A DNA stretch of 11,125 nt from Candidatus Bathyarchaeota archaeon (GCA_016934355.1 JAFGTA010000193.1:1-11125), one strand, 5' to 3'; shown: positions 1 through 7,047, numbered from the stretch's first letter. The notes: a model not told the origin generated them from the sequence alone. Numbers and translations are program-made.

Positions 1-1
1 A

Positions 2-1546
2 AGGATCAGCCCGAACACCAGGAGGATCGACGCGGGTTCGAACGAGATCAAGGCTACGGGCGTCCTCGACAGGAGCTTCGGCTTGAGCTCGTTCACGACG
101 AACAGCCATCAGGTCATCTGGGACAGGGTCAGGGTCGACCTCACAGCCCGGGACGCCAGGGTCAACATAGGGGAGACGGTCGACGTGGACGTCGACGCCT
201 ACTACGAGTACGACGGGAAGAAGATCGACAGGGAGGACGTGCACCTGAACCAGGACTCGATGAGGCTCACCAACGTCGGAGACTACGTGTTCAGGGTCGT
301 CTCCGTCGACAGCAGTTACGGGATCGACGAGGTCTACTCGAACGAGCTCACCGTCGCGTGGGACATGGTGGTCTTCGTCATCGATGAGTCCGATCAACGC
401 GTCATAATCGGGTCGCTTTCAAGGCCACCCGTAACCGCCACCTACTTGTACGACGGGAGGCCGTTCAGGGGAACCTACACCCTGAACCAGGCCTTCGGCG
501 TCGAAGTGGGGCCGGGGGAGTATTACGTCCAGGGCATGGTCGACGAGGGGCACGGGTTGACGGCGTTCACGTCGAACCACGCCGAGTACTACTTCGACAA
601 GGTGGCTGTGCAGTCGGAGAGCAGCCACCTGATGCCCGGCAGCTACGAGGCGACCTTCGAGGTCTCCTACGTCTCGGACGGCTCCCCAGTCACAGACGCT
701 GAGGTCATGGTCGGCGGGGAGCGGTGCAGCCACCTGGGGATGGGCGTCTACCAGGCACAGGTCTCGTCGTTCTTCCCGTACGTCGAGGCCCACGCCGAGG
801 TCGCCGTCGACGGCTACTCGGTGGAGTCCGTCACCATAAGCAGCCTCATGGTGGGCAACATAGGCGCCATCGTCGGGGTCCTAGGCGTCGGCAGCCTCAC
901 CATCAACAGGTACGTGACAGGCGAGGCGAGGAAGGCGAGGAAACTCGAGGAGATCAGGGTCAGGAACGAGAAAAAGCAGCGCGTCATCCACGACGTGAAC
1001 CAGCGGAGCCACGTGGTGAACCTGGACGACCTCACGGTGAGCGGCGACGTCGAGCCCAAGCTCATGACCACTCTCATCAAGGAGGCGATGAAGGAGGGGT
1101 CACTCCGAGGCAGGCTCATAAAGAAAGACTCGAGGTTCATCCACACGGGGGCCGAGAAGGAGATCATCCGTAGGAGGCTCCTCGAAGACACGCCCAGCAC
1201 AGCCAAGCCCGTCGAGCCCCGCGTCCAGGAGAAGACGTTCGGCACGCTGTGGAGCACCGTCTGGGACGATCTGGCCGACTACAAGCCCGTGAGGAACTGG
1301 ACTAGGGACAGCGGGTACCTGGGCAGGGGAGACTTCACTGCTAGGCGTACAGAGGAAGGCGTCGAGTGCTTCATGGAGTACTCGGGCAAGGTGCTGCTTG
1401 TGCCCCTGGAGGACCTGAGGTACATGTACGACAACTATCGCAGGTACACCAGCGGGAACATCACGAGGTCTGAGCTGTCGAGCAACAGCAGGTTCACCAA
1501 GTACACTATCTCCATTCTGCACATGTACGAGGACCAGATACTGTGA
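2..1546 (+). CDS. Surface protein with tandem Ig-like repeats, one TM helix and a cytoplasmic winged-helix-like domain (5' truncated)
   Basis: The reading frame is open to the first base, so the gene begins before the window. The TTG at 83 is internal to a repeat: the residues around it (GLSSFTTN...WDRV) match the ends of the later repeats. Numbering residues from that TTG, Ig-like/beta-sandwich modules of about 80 residues span roughly 13-92, 93-170 and 171-253. Each begins with a W/F-D-x-V motif and two carry a YDG turn. A hydrophobic glycine-rich helix (about 254-274) is followed by a basic stretch (R276, R283, K284, R286, K287), so the repeats should be outside and the C-terminus inside. 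Residues about 305-368 resemble a winged helix, with an EGSLRG wing-type motif. Residues about 381-487 form an aromatic-rich C-terminal region that I do not recognise. No enzyme motif is visible. A surface adhesin, S-layer-associated protein or membrane-anchored sensor is possible; the exact function is unknown. Confidence 0.8.
   Translation, partial: RISPNTRRIDAGSNEIKATGVLDRSFGLSSFTTNSHQVIWDRVRVDLTARDARVNIGETVDVDVDAYYEYDGKKIDREDVHLNQDSMRLTNVGDYVFRVVSVDSSYGIDEVYSNELTVAWDMVVFVIDESDQRVIIGSLSRPPVTATYLYDGRPFRGTYTLNQAFGVEVGPGEYYVQGMVDEGHGLTAFTSNHAEYYFDKVAVQSESSHLMPGSYEATFEVSYVSDGSPVTDAEVMVGGERCSHLGMGVYQAQVSSFFPYVEAHAEVAVDGYSVESVTISSLMVGNIGAIVGVLGVGSLTINRYVTGEARKARKLEEIRVRNEKKQRVIHDVNQRSHVVNLDDLTVSGDVEPKLMTTLIKEAMKEGSLRGRLIKKDSRFIHTGAEKEIIRRRLLEDTPSTAKPVEPRVQEKTFGTLWSTVWDDLADYKPVRNWTRDSGYLGRGDFTARRTEEGVECFMEYSGKVLLVPLEDLRYMYDNYRRYTSGNITRSELSSNSRFTKYTISILHMYEDQIL
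119..838 (+). repeat. Three tandem Ig-like protein repeats (coding)
   Basis: Protein-level repeats of about 78-82 residues with boundaries near 119, 359 and 593. Shared marks are a start motif of W/F-D-(R/M/K)-V, a central YDG or SDG turn, a G-x-Y strand late in the module, and for the first two a closing G-(I/L)-x-x-x-x-(S/T)-N segment. The residues encoded by 2-118 are the end of a further copy, so the array continues upstream. The copies are diverged at DNA level, so this is an old duplication rather than a recent expansion. Confidence 0.65.
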
Positions 1547-1566
1547 GCATGGGGCTGCTCCAAGAA

Positions 1567-1577
1567 TTCAAATAATA
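1567..1577 (+). promoter_or_regulatory. Putative TATA box for the PH-SHOCT gene
   Basis: The AT-rich stretch TTCAAATAATA lies 20-30 nt before the ATG at 1597, in the 50-nt gap after the surface-protein stop. That spacing puts transcription start at or next to the ATG, suggesting a leaderless mRNA. No Shine-Dalgarno sequence is visible before the start. Confidence 0.45.
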
Positions 1578-1596
1578 TGCGGCGGTTATTTCAGCC

Positions 1597-2163
1597 ATGA
1601 GTTTTCAGATACCAAAGAAGCTTTTGGATAATCTGGAGCCCGGGGAGAACATCATAGACGCCCTCAAGACCACGACGCTGGCGTCCAGGCCTGACTACAC
1701 CGTTCTGACCGACCGCCGCATCATCTACTTCAACGACAAGTACCTTGGCAGGTACGACATGGTGGTGATCCCTTACCCGAAGCTGCAGCACATGGAGGCC
1801 GAGAGGGGGCTCATCACCTACGGCAAGCTGCTTATGAAGAACGAGAGCGAGGAGGAGATAAGCCTCAACAAGGTGCAGAAGGAGCAGCTTGAGCCCTTCA
1901 TCGAGTCGCTGGAGAAGGCGATGAACGCAGTCGCCGTCGAGCCCATCTCCATCCGCCGCAAGAAGGGGATCGGCTCCAGCATGACGTGGGTGTTCGAGAA
2001 GCCCGCGGAGCTGGTGTTCAGGTCTAGGAGAGATGATTTCGGCGGGGCGCCTGCCCCTAGGGCTGTGGACCCGCTGGCGGAGCTCAAGATGAGGTACGTC
2101 CGCGGCGAGATCACGGAGGACGAGTACCTCCAGAAGAAGAGGTTCTTGGAGTCTCCCTATTAG
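1597..2163 (+). CDS. PH-like domain protein with C-terminal SHOCT domain
   Basis: A 188-residue soluble protein with no signal peptide or membrane helix. Residues about 5-110 look like a bacterial-type PH domain (bPH family): a lead-in with LEPGE, then YTVLTDRRIIYF (a strand typical of the family) and alternating beta segments, closing with a helix around 95-110. Residues 158-185 match the SHOCT short C-terminal domain: DPLAELKMRYVRGEITEDEY followed by a KKxxLE helix. SHOCT domains are known as short oligomerisation or protein-contact elements at the ends of many prokaryotic proteins. The bPH fold is usually thought to bind lipid or protein partners rather than catalyse a reaction. The basic, proline-containing linker (119-157) joins the two. 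The gene follows the surface protein at a 50-nt distance but appears to have its own promoter. Precise role unknown. Confidence 0.8.
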   Translation: MSFQIPKKLLDNLEPGENIIDALKTTTLASRPDYTVLTDRRIIYFNDKYLGRYDMVVIPYPKLQHMEAERGLITYGKLLMKNESEEEISLNKVQKEQLEPFIESLEKAMNAVAVEPISIRRKKGIGSSMTWVFEKPAELVFRSRRDDFGGAPAPRAVDPLAELKMRYVRGEITEDEYLQKKRFLESPY

Positions 2164-2251
2164 GCCTAGGTCTCCCTCTCTCTATGTAGCCGCTTCGACG
2201 CTGGCCCAGTGCGCCGTGTACAGCCAGATCATATGGTGGGATCGGCGCCCC

Positions 2252-3208
2252 TCAGTTCACTACGTTCGTCGCTTTGCCTGAAAGGAAGTTTATCACGTTG
2301 TCGACGGTCATCTCCAGACCCCTGTCGAGGACTTCGGGGGTCTGCCCCGCGCTGTGCGGGGTGAGGGTGACGTTATCCAGCTTGAGCAGCGGGTTGTCCG
2401 GGTCGATTGGCTCGCTGTGGAAGACGTCGAGTCCAGCTCCGGCGATCCTCCCGTTCATGAGGGCGTCTGTAAGCGCTTCTTTGTCGACGATGTCGGCCCT
2501 CGCCGTGTTGATCAGGGTGGCTGAGGGCTTCATCAGGGAGAGCTTCTCCGCGTCTATCAGCCCCCTCGTCTCCTCTGTCAGGCTCAGGTGCAGGGTAACG
2601 ACGTCCGACTCTTTGAGGAGGTCGTCTAGGGGGACGTATTTAACACCCAGCTTCTTCTCCCTTTCCGCTGAGGGGTGCATGGTCCAGGCTACGACGTTCA
2701 TCCCGATGCCTCTCGCTATCTTGGCCACCTGCGACCCTATATAGCCGGTTCCCACAACGCCCAGCGTCTTGCCGTGGAGCTGCGTCACGAGGCCTCTGAC
2801 CCACTTCCCGTCCTTGACGGACGCGTCTATCTGGGGTATCCTCCGTGCGGTCGCGAGCATGAGGGCCAGCGTGTGCTCGGCTACGGACTCCGTGGCTGTT
2901 CCGGGTGTGTTTGTCACGGTTATGCCGAGTCTTTTCGCCGCCTGTAGGTCGGTGTTGTCGGTTCCGACGCCCCAGACTGATATGTGTTTGAGCTTCTTCG
3001 CCTTTCCAAGCACGTCTTCCGTGAATTTGCAGTATGCCCTGATGTTGACGACTATCTCCGCGTCCTCTATCCTGGTGATCAGCTCGCCCTCGTCCACGGG
3101 CTTCGTGTCGTAGACGGTTACATCCCCCAACTCGTTCAGCTTCTCCAGGTGCCTCGTCCCGGAGATGACGGAGGGGTAATCGTCTGGTACCACTATTCTC
3201 ATCGTCAT
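2252..3208 (-). CDS. D-isomer-specific 2-hydroxyacid dehydrogenase (NAD(P)-dependent)
   Basis: Cytosolic enzyme of the family that includes phosphoglycerate dehydrogenase (SerA), glyoxylate/hydroxypyruvate reductase and D-lactate dehydrogenase; it interconverts a 2-keto acid and a D-2-hydroxy acid. At 318 residues it has the usual catalytic core and lacks the C-terminal ACT/regulatory domain of long SerA. The nucleotide loop is G153-T-G155-Y-I-G158. The catalytic set is present: R237 (in NTARAD), E266 (in HSEP) and H285 (in TPHSAG). The acidic residue that normally ends the second strand of the Rossmann fold and binds the NAD ribose is T176 here (VVAWT), as in AWS-type subfamilies, so cofactor choice may differ. 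A second ATG at 3202 has a better-spaced GAGG (3212-3215, 9 nt) than the ATG at 3208 (3 nt), so the true start may be Met3. Substrate cannot be told from sequence; a serA role is possible but not shown. Confidence 0.9.
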   Translation of the reverse strand: MTMRIVVPDDYPSVISGTRHLEKLNELGDVTVYDTKPVDEGELITRIEDAEIVVNIRAYCKFTEDVLGKAKKLKHISVWGVGTDNTDLQAAKRLGITVTNTPGTATESVAEHTLALMLATARRIPQIDASVKDGKWVRGLVTQLHGKTLGVVGTGYIGSQVAKIARGIGMNVVAWTMHPSAEREKKLGVKYVPLDDLLKESDVVTLHLSLTEETRGLIDAEKLSLMKPSATLINTARADIVDKEALTDALMNGRIAGAGLDVFHSEPIDPDNPLLKLDNVTLTPHSAGQTPEVLDRGLEMTVDNVINFLSGKATNVVN

Positions 3209-3245
3209 ACGCCTCAGCGACTATACCTTCTTTTTCGCGTCGATG

Positions 3246-3251
3246 ATTAAT
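3246..3251 (-). promoter_or_regulatory. Putative TATA box for the hydroxyacid dehydrogenase gene
   Basis: On the minus strand ATTAAT is preceded by an A-rich BRE-like stretch (CAAAAAACAC). It lies 38-43 nt before the ATG at 3208. This spacing predicts a short leader that would contain the GAGG at 3212-3215, consistent with Shine-Dalgarno-led initiation at 3202 or 3208. It sits in the 126-nt gap after the surface-protein stop, so the dehydrogenase is probably transcribed separately. Confidence 0.35.
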
Positions 3252-3334
3252 GTGTTTTTTGAGCCAAGGAGTAGCCGTAGAATAGGCCCGGTTCACGCAG
3301 CCCCGCCTAGGTGCCTCAGGTGAGACGGTTTTCT

Positions 3335-5278
3335 CTACTCCTCCGCCTGCACGGTGATCGGCGGGGGCTCTTCTGACGGCTGATAGGCTTCGGGGTCCTC
3401 GTGGAGGTAGCTCAGTATCATTTCCTTGATAGTCGAGCCCTTGTAGAACACGTCTGACGACTTGGAGAACACCCCGTCCAGCTCGCCTTCGCTTACCAGC
3501 CTGCGTATCGTGTCCAGTGCCGTCTGCGTATCCACGCCGTTCTCCTCAGCGAAAACGCTGATCGCTACGGGCTCGTTGACGGTGAGCAGCTTCTCCTTGG
3601 CGCCCCTCAGGTACTCGTTGTCCTGCTCCCTCTTGATGGACATGCTTCTCTGTCTTACGCGCCTCGCCGTGTACCCCGTCAGCACGACGCCGAGAGCCGC
3701 GGTCATCAGGTAGGCCCTGGTGTAGTCTGTGCTCCACTCGGCGTACACAGTCTTGGGGGCGTCCATGAGGAGCATCGCCATGGGTTCGCTGCCTTGGAGG
3801 TCGCCGCCCCAGCTCAGCAGCGTCGCCTCTGTTAACAGGCTGTTCTTCTTCGCCGCCTTGAGGCCGACCGCCTCGTCCTCCCTGTACCATCCCTCGCCCA
3901 CAATTGGGCGGTCAGACACTATGTCCAGGTAGTACTCGACATCGTAGAGCAGGACTAGGTCGGTCTCCTTCCCTAGGGAGAGTTTGCGTACCTCGTCGGC
4001 GCTGCCGTCGCCCCACCCAGTGAAGGCGTACCTCGTTGTGTCGTCTACCTGTATCTGGTCGACGACCTCTACCGTGTGCACCGCGTTCTCGGCCCAGGTG
4101 AAGCAAGTCGGTAGAGCGTGCAGCTCACCGTCTACCATGAGGCTCACGTCCATACGGTTCGACGTGAAGGATACAAGGTGCTCGGTGGCGTCGAGGCCCA
4201 GAGGTATGACCTGGCCGATGTTGTCCACGTAGTAGCTGAAGAAAGTCTCGAAAACGACTATCATCGAGTCGCCTTTCTCCAGCCCGAGGAGAGCGAGCGG
4301 CACCTTGAACTCGAACACGTCGTCGAAGGCGAGCAGCGTCTGGTCGCTTATGACCTGCTTCCAGCCGTCGCCGTCCCACCTGAAGAGGTTGACGTCGTTC
4401 ACCGTTCGGCTGGATCGGCTGCGGAAGCTAGCCTCCACGTAGTATTCGGCCCCGACTTCCTGGAAGTCTCCGCCGGTCAGACTGTTGTGGTCTACGTCGT
4501 AGAACAGGCTGAACATGTAGCAGACCTGGTCGATGCCTTCGACTGGACGCGACACTGGGGCGTCAACCGTGTCGAACCTGTGGTACAGGTACTCGGAGTC
4601 GGATGCAAGGTACATCCCCTCGCAAGTCTCTACATGCGCCGCTTCCACCGCCGGGTTTATCCCAACCCAGTCCTCGGGTGAGCCGTCGACGCGTATGTCG
4701 TCCTCCCAACGTATCTCGTAGACCAAGCTCTCATCGATGTTCTGCTCTCTTCCACCGCACGCGTCTACCACCAGGTCGAACCCCCTGTAAAGGTCTATGC
4801 TTGCGACCTCCAACGGGAACTCTATCTCAAGGTACCTTCCAGAGTCGAGGTAACGGACCTCGCAGTCGCTGAAAGGCGCCGTATCGTAGTCGTCTTTCGC
4901 GGCGCTGTAAGGCCCTGCCCGGGTCTCAGCGCCGCCCTGCCCTACGCGAGCCGTAACCGTGTAGTCCGCGCCTAAACCGTAGAAGTATAGGCCCGTAGCC
5001 GGGTTACGGTCTACGTCTATGTTGATGCACATTTCTTTAAAGCTCAGGATGTCAGTGCCCTCGTAGAAGTCCACCTTCACCGAGATACGTTCCTCGTCGT
5101 AGGTTATGTAGAGGTCTCTGGCGTCCCAGTAGCCGCCGATCTCCTCTGGGTCCGTGATGGCTACGTCGGCGTCCTTGATGAGTTCATCGTAGGAGTCTAT
5201 CTCGCTTATCTTTCCGTGGCAGATGGGCGCTGAGAGGCAGAGCGCGATGATCGGCAGGAGACAGAGAATTTTCTTCAT
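3335..5278 (-). CDS. Secreted/membrane-anchored protein with two CBM9-like domains, InlB-like repeat, TM helix and cytoplasmic winged helix
   Basis: A 647-residue protein. Residues 1-22 are a signal peptide (MKK, hydrophobic core, cleavage probably near CHG). Two CBM9-like beta-sandwich domains follow, about 35-190 and 193-370. Each has a DVD-x-N-x-x-TG acidic loop (88-96 and 261-269) followed by a GA-(D/E)-Y strand, a pattern often linked to calcium and sugar binding in type-9 carbohydrate-binding modules. Residues about 375-515 look like divergent InlB-type repeats, with FTGWGDGS at 419-426, the GEGWY turn at 461-465 and a closing VYAEW. One hydrophobic helix (521-537) ends in a basic RRVRQR stop-transfer. 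Residues about 557-615 look like a winged helix, with helix QTALDTIRRLVSEGELDG and a short wing. The tail is proline- and acid-rich. The expected topology is a large outer part and a small inner part. A sugar- or wall-sensing role is plausible but inferred; no catalytic motif is seen. Confidence 0.8.
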   Translation of the reverse strand: MKKILCLLPIIALCLSAPICHGKISEIDSYDELIKDADVAITDPEEIGGYWDARDLYITYDEERISVKVDFYEGTDILSFKEMCINIDVDRNPATGLYFYGLGADYTVTARVGQGGAETRAGPYSAAKDDYDTAPFSDCEVRYLDSGRYLEIEFPLEVASIDLYRGFDLVVDACGGREQNIDESLVYEIRWEDDIRVDGSPEDWVGINPAVEAAHVETCEGMYLASDSEYLYHRFDTVDAPVSRPVEGIDQVCYMFSLFYDVDHNSLTGGDFQEVGAEYYVEASFRSRSSRTVNDVNLFRWDGDGWKQVISDQTLLAFDDVFEFKVPLALLGLEKGDSMIVVFETFFSYYVDNIGQVIPLGLDATEHLVSFTSNRMDVSLMVDGELHALPTCFTWAENAVHTVEVVDQIQVDDTTRYAFTGWGDGSADEVRKLSLGKETDLVLLYDVEYYLDIVSDRPIVGEGWYREDEAVGLKAAKKNSLLTEATLLSWGGDLQGSEPMAMLLMDAPKTVYAEWSTDYTRAYLMTAALGVVLTGYTARRVRQRSMSIKREQDNEYLRGAKEKLLTVNEPVAISVFAEENGVDTQTALDTIRRLVSEGELDGVFSKSSDVFYKGSTIKEMILSYLHEDPEAYQPSEEPPPITVQAEE

Positions 5279-5299
5279 TTGTGAATAAATGGTGTAAGC

Positions 5300-5310
5300 T
5301 ATACAAAATG
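5300..5310 (-). promoter_or_regulatory. Putative TATA box for the 647-residue surface protein
   Basis: On the minus strand CATTTTGTATA lies 22-32 nt before the ATG at 5278 and is preceded by an A-rich BRE-like AGTAAAAAA. The spacing fits a leaderless transcript; no Shine-Dalgarno motif precedes the ATG. The rest of the 129-nt gap (5311-5407) holds nothing else that I can support. Confidence 0.5.
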
Positions 5311-5407
5311 TTTTTTACTTACTACTCTGTATCGCGGCTACATATGTTCTGTAATCGATAAACGGAACGAATGCTCTGAAGCTCAGCAATAAATTATGGG
5401 TTGAGGT

Positions 5408-5800
5408 CTAGTACCTACGTCTCCTCTGGGGGTACTGTCGCCTGTACTCACGATCCGAGAGGTTGTTCTCCACGTTTACAGCTTCGATGGCGGCGACGGT
5501 CTTATCGATGGTCCCGTACTTCCCGACGTTCAGTCTCAGACTGCCCCTGAATGTGCCCGCGTAACCGTTATCCACGGCCACGACGTCGCCTACGCCGAAC
5601 CTGTCGATGTTCTCGTCCCATAACGTGAGCAGCACGGTGCCGGTCTCGTCGCCCACCAGTGCCTCCGCCACCCTGTGGAGCTGCCCGTCGCTGCTGCTGG
5701 ACACCTCTCGGATGTCGCCCAGCTCCATCACCTTAGCGATCAGGTTCACCCTCCTGCTGTAGGTGGTGAGGTCCCTGACCCTTGTCATGTACTCAGACAA
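5408..5800 (-). CDS. Single OB-fold ssDNA-binding protein, Sulfolobus SSB-like
   Basis: A 130-residue protein with one OB fold (about 12-100) that probably coats single-stranded DNA in replication and repair. The signature run VGDETGTVLLTLWDENID and the later VDNGYAGTFRGSLRLNVGKYG match the archaeal SSB/RPA-like family. Aromatic residues W61, Y80 and F84 fall where the base-stacking residues W56, W75 and F79 lie in Sulfolobus SSB. The C-terminal tail is short and strongly basic (SDREYRRQYPQRRRRY), whereas Sulfolobus SSB has a longer glycine-rich, acidic-ended tail. The start is uncertain: TTG at 5800 has GAGAGG only 2 nt away, while ATG at 5788 gives an N-terminus (MTRVRDL) that looks more family-like. 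It begins 35 nt after the M20 stop and may be cotranscribed with it. Confidence 0.88.
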   Translation of the reverse strand: MSEYMTRVRDLTTYSRRVNLIAKVMELGDIREVSSSSDGQLHRVAEALVGDETGTVLLTLWDENIDRFGVGDVVAVDNGYAGTFRGSLRLNVGKYGTIDKTVAAIEAVNVENNLSDREYRRQYPQRRRRY

Positions 5801-5835
5801 GCCCTCTCAACCAGAAATGGGGGTTCAAGGGTTTA

Positions 5836-7047
5836 TCAGTTTTCGCTAACACCGCATATCCTGCACGCCAGCCAGACGTAGACCTTGACGGTGTCGAGGA
5901 AGTCGTTGACCTTGACGTGGTCCTGGTGTGTGTGGGCGAACCTCTCCTCCCCGGGGCCGAACCCGATGACGGGAAGACCCAGCCGGCTGTATATGCGTCC
6001 GTCTGTGGCGAAGGTCCAGAGACCAGTCTCGGGCTCCCTATACGCCTCGGAGATGGCGTCTGTAGCCTCCTTCACGACTGGGTGCTTATCCGGGTCGGTG
6101 TAGAACCCCGAGAACCTCCTCTCGTTGATGAGCGTCGTGGGCAGCACGGTGGCCTCGAAATCAGGGTCGCCTGACTTCAGGTCCGCTACGATGTTTTTCA
6201 GCTCGGCGTAAAGCGTCTCGGCTGTGAACCCCGGGTGGTTCCTGCAGTCGATCCAGAACACGCAGCGCTCAGGGACTACGTTCGAAGCCTTGGGGCTCAC
6301 CTCGATCTGGGTGACGACGAGGCTCGCCCGCCCGTAGACAGGGTGCTCAGGGAGCCGGGGCACGAGGTCCTCCCTTATCCGCTGGATCATATCGGTCGCC
6401 TTGTAGAGGGCGTTGACGCCTCTCTCGGGGGCGCTGGCGTGGCAGCTCCGCCCCTTCACTACGACGCCGAACCTCATCGAGCCCCTGTGGCCTAGGGCTA
6501 GTCCCATGTTCGTCGCCTCTCCGATGAGGACGACGTCGGCCAGAAACTGGCTGTCCACGATGGTGGACATGGTTCCTGCGCCACCCACCTCCTCCTGGGC
6601 TACCGCCGCCACCTTGTAGTCTCCCTTCAGCGATATCCCCAGCTCCTTGATGGCTTTGCCCGCGAGCACCATGGCGGCGACGGCGGCCTTCATGTCGCAG
6701 GCGGCCCTGCCATATACGACTTGTCCCTCGACGCCGAAGGCCGATCCCTCCATGACTCTGCCGGAGTAGGGGTCAGGCATGGCGCCGACGGGGACGTGGT
6801 CGATGTGGCCGTTGAGCAGGAGGCTTCTGCCTCCTCCGCGTCCGTCGATGGTGCCCATGGCGTCGTGCATCCCGTCGGTGGCTGCCGTGCTGAACCCGTA
6901 CTCCCTCATCTTGTCGGCTAGGAACCCGGCTACCCTCTGCTCCTCGCGGCTGGGGCTCGGGATGGATATGACTTCACGTAGAAACTCCAGACACTCCTCA
7001 CTGTTACCTTCTACCCAATCGGTGATACGGTTCTTCATGTCCTGCAT
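5836..7047 (-). CDS. M20-family zinc metallohydrolase, YgeY-like
   Basis: A 403-residue cytosolic amidohydrolase/peptidase of the ArgE/DapE/CPG2 clan. The di-zinc site is complete: H81 with D83 (GHIDHV), D118 (GRAACDMK), E152 base and E153 (QEEVGG), E177 (GEAT) and H372 (AHTHQDH). A lid/dimerisation domain (about 185-300) carries the SCHASAPERG motif with H203. The stretch from SCHASAPERGVNAL to the WTFATDG and GLPVIGFGPG motifs resembles YgeY more than ArgE or DapE. YgeY-type enzymes are annotated as selenium-metabolism-linked hydrolases in bacteria, but no selenium or molybdenum-hydroxylase gene is in this window, so that role is not implied. Substrate is probably an N-acyl or N-carbamoyl amino acid or a short peptide. 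It ends with tandem stops TGA TAA. A second in-frame ATG lies at 7038; the promoter spacing supports 7047. Confidence 0.9.
   Translation of the reverse strand: MQDMKNRITDWVEGNSEECLEFLREVISIPSPSREEQRVAGFLADKMREYGFSTAATDGMHDAMGTIDGRGGGRSLLLNGHIDHVPVGAMPDPYSGRVMEGSAFGVEGQVVYGRAACDMKAAVAAMVLAGKAIKELGISLKGDYKVAAVAQEEVGGAGTMSTIVDSQFLADVVLIGEATNMGLALGHRGSMRFGVVVKGRSCHASAPERGVNALYKATDMIQRIREDLVPRLPEHPVYGRASLVVTQIEVSPKASNVVPERCVFWIDCRNHPGFTAETLYAELKNIVADLKSGDPDFEATVLPTTLINERRFSGFYTDPDKHPVVKEATDAISEAYREPETGLWTFATDGRIYSRLGLPVIGFGPGEERFAHTHQDHVKVNDFLDTVKVYVWLACRICGVSEN

Noticed and set aside
30..48. tRNA T-arm-like GGTTCGAAC
   Set aside because: No acceptor, D-arm or anticodon-arm partners can be folded around it and it lies in the coding frame of the surface protein.
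83..85. TTG as the start codon of the first gene
   Set aside because: The frame is open upstream and the residues before and after it match the end of an Ig-like repeat, so the gene starts before the window.
2164..2251. Possible bidirectional terminator between the convergent PH-SHOCT and dehydrogenase genes
   Set aside because: There is a pyrimidine-rich stretch (about 2169-2184) but no clear oligo-T tract or stem; termination must occur nearby but cannot be placed.
3304..3321. CCTAGGTG/CCTCAGGTG near-direct repeat before the 647-residue protein's stop
   Set aside because: Too short and imperfect to separate from chance; no function suggested by its place.
4118..4681. Open frame (187 codons) antisense to the 647-residue surface protein
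   Set aside because: Shadow of the GC-rich gene on the other strand: V/E/H-rich, low-complexity translation, no start signal.
5376..5386. Small inverted repeat CTGA-AGC-TCAG downstream of the SSB gene
   Set aside because: The 4-bp stem is too short to claim a terminator, and no T-run follows on the minus strand.
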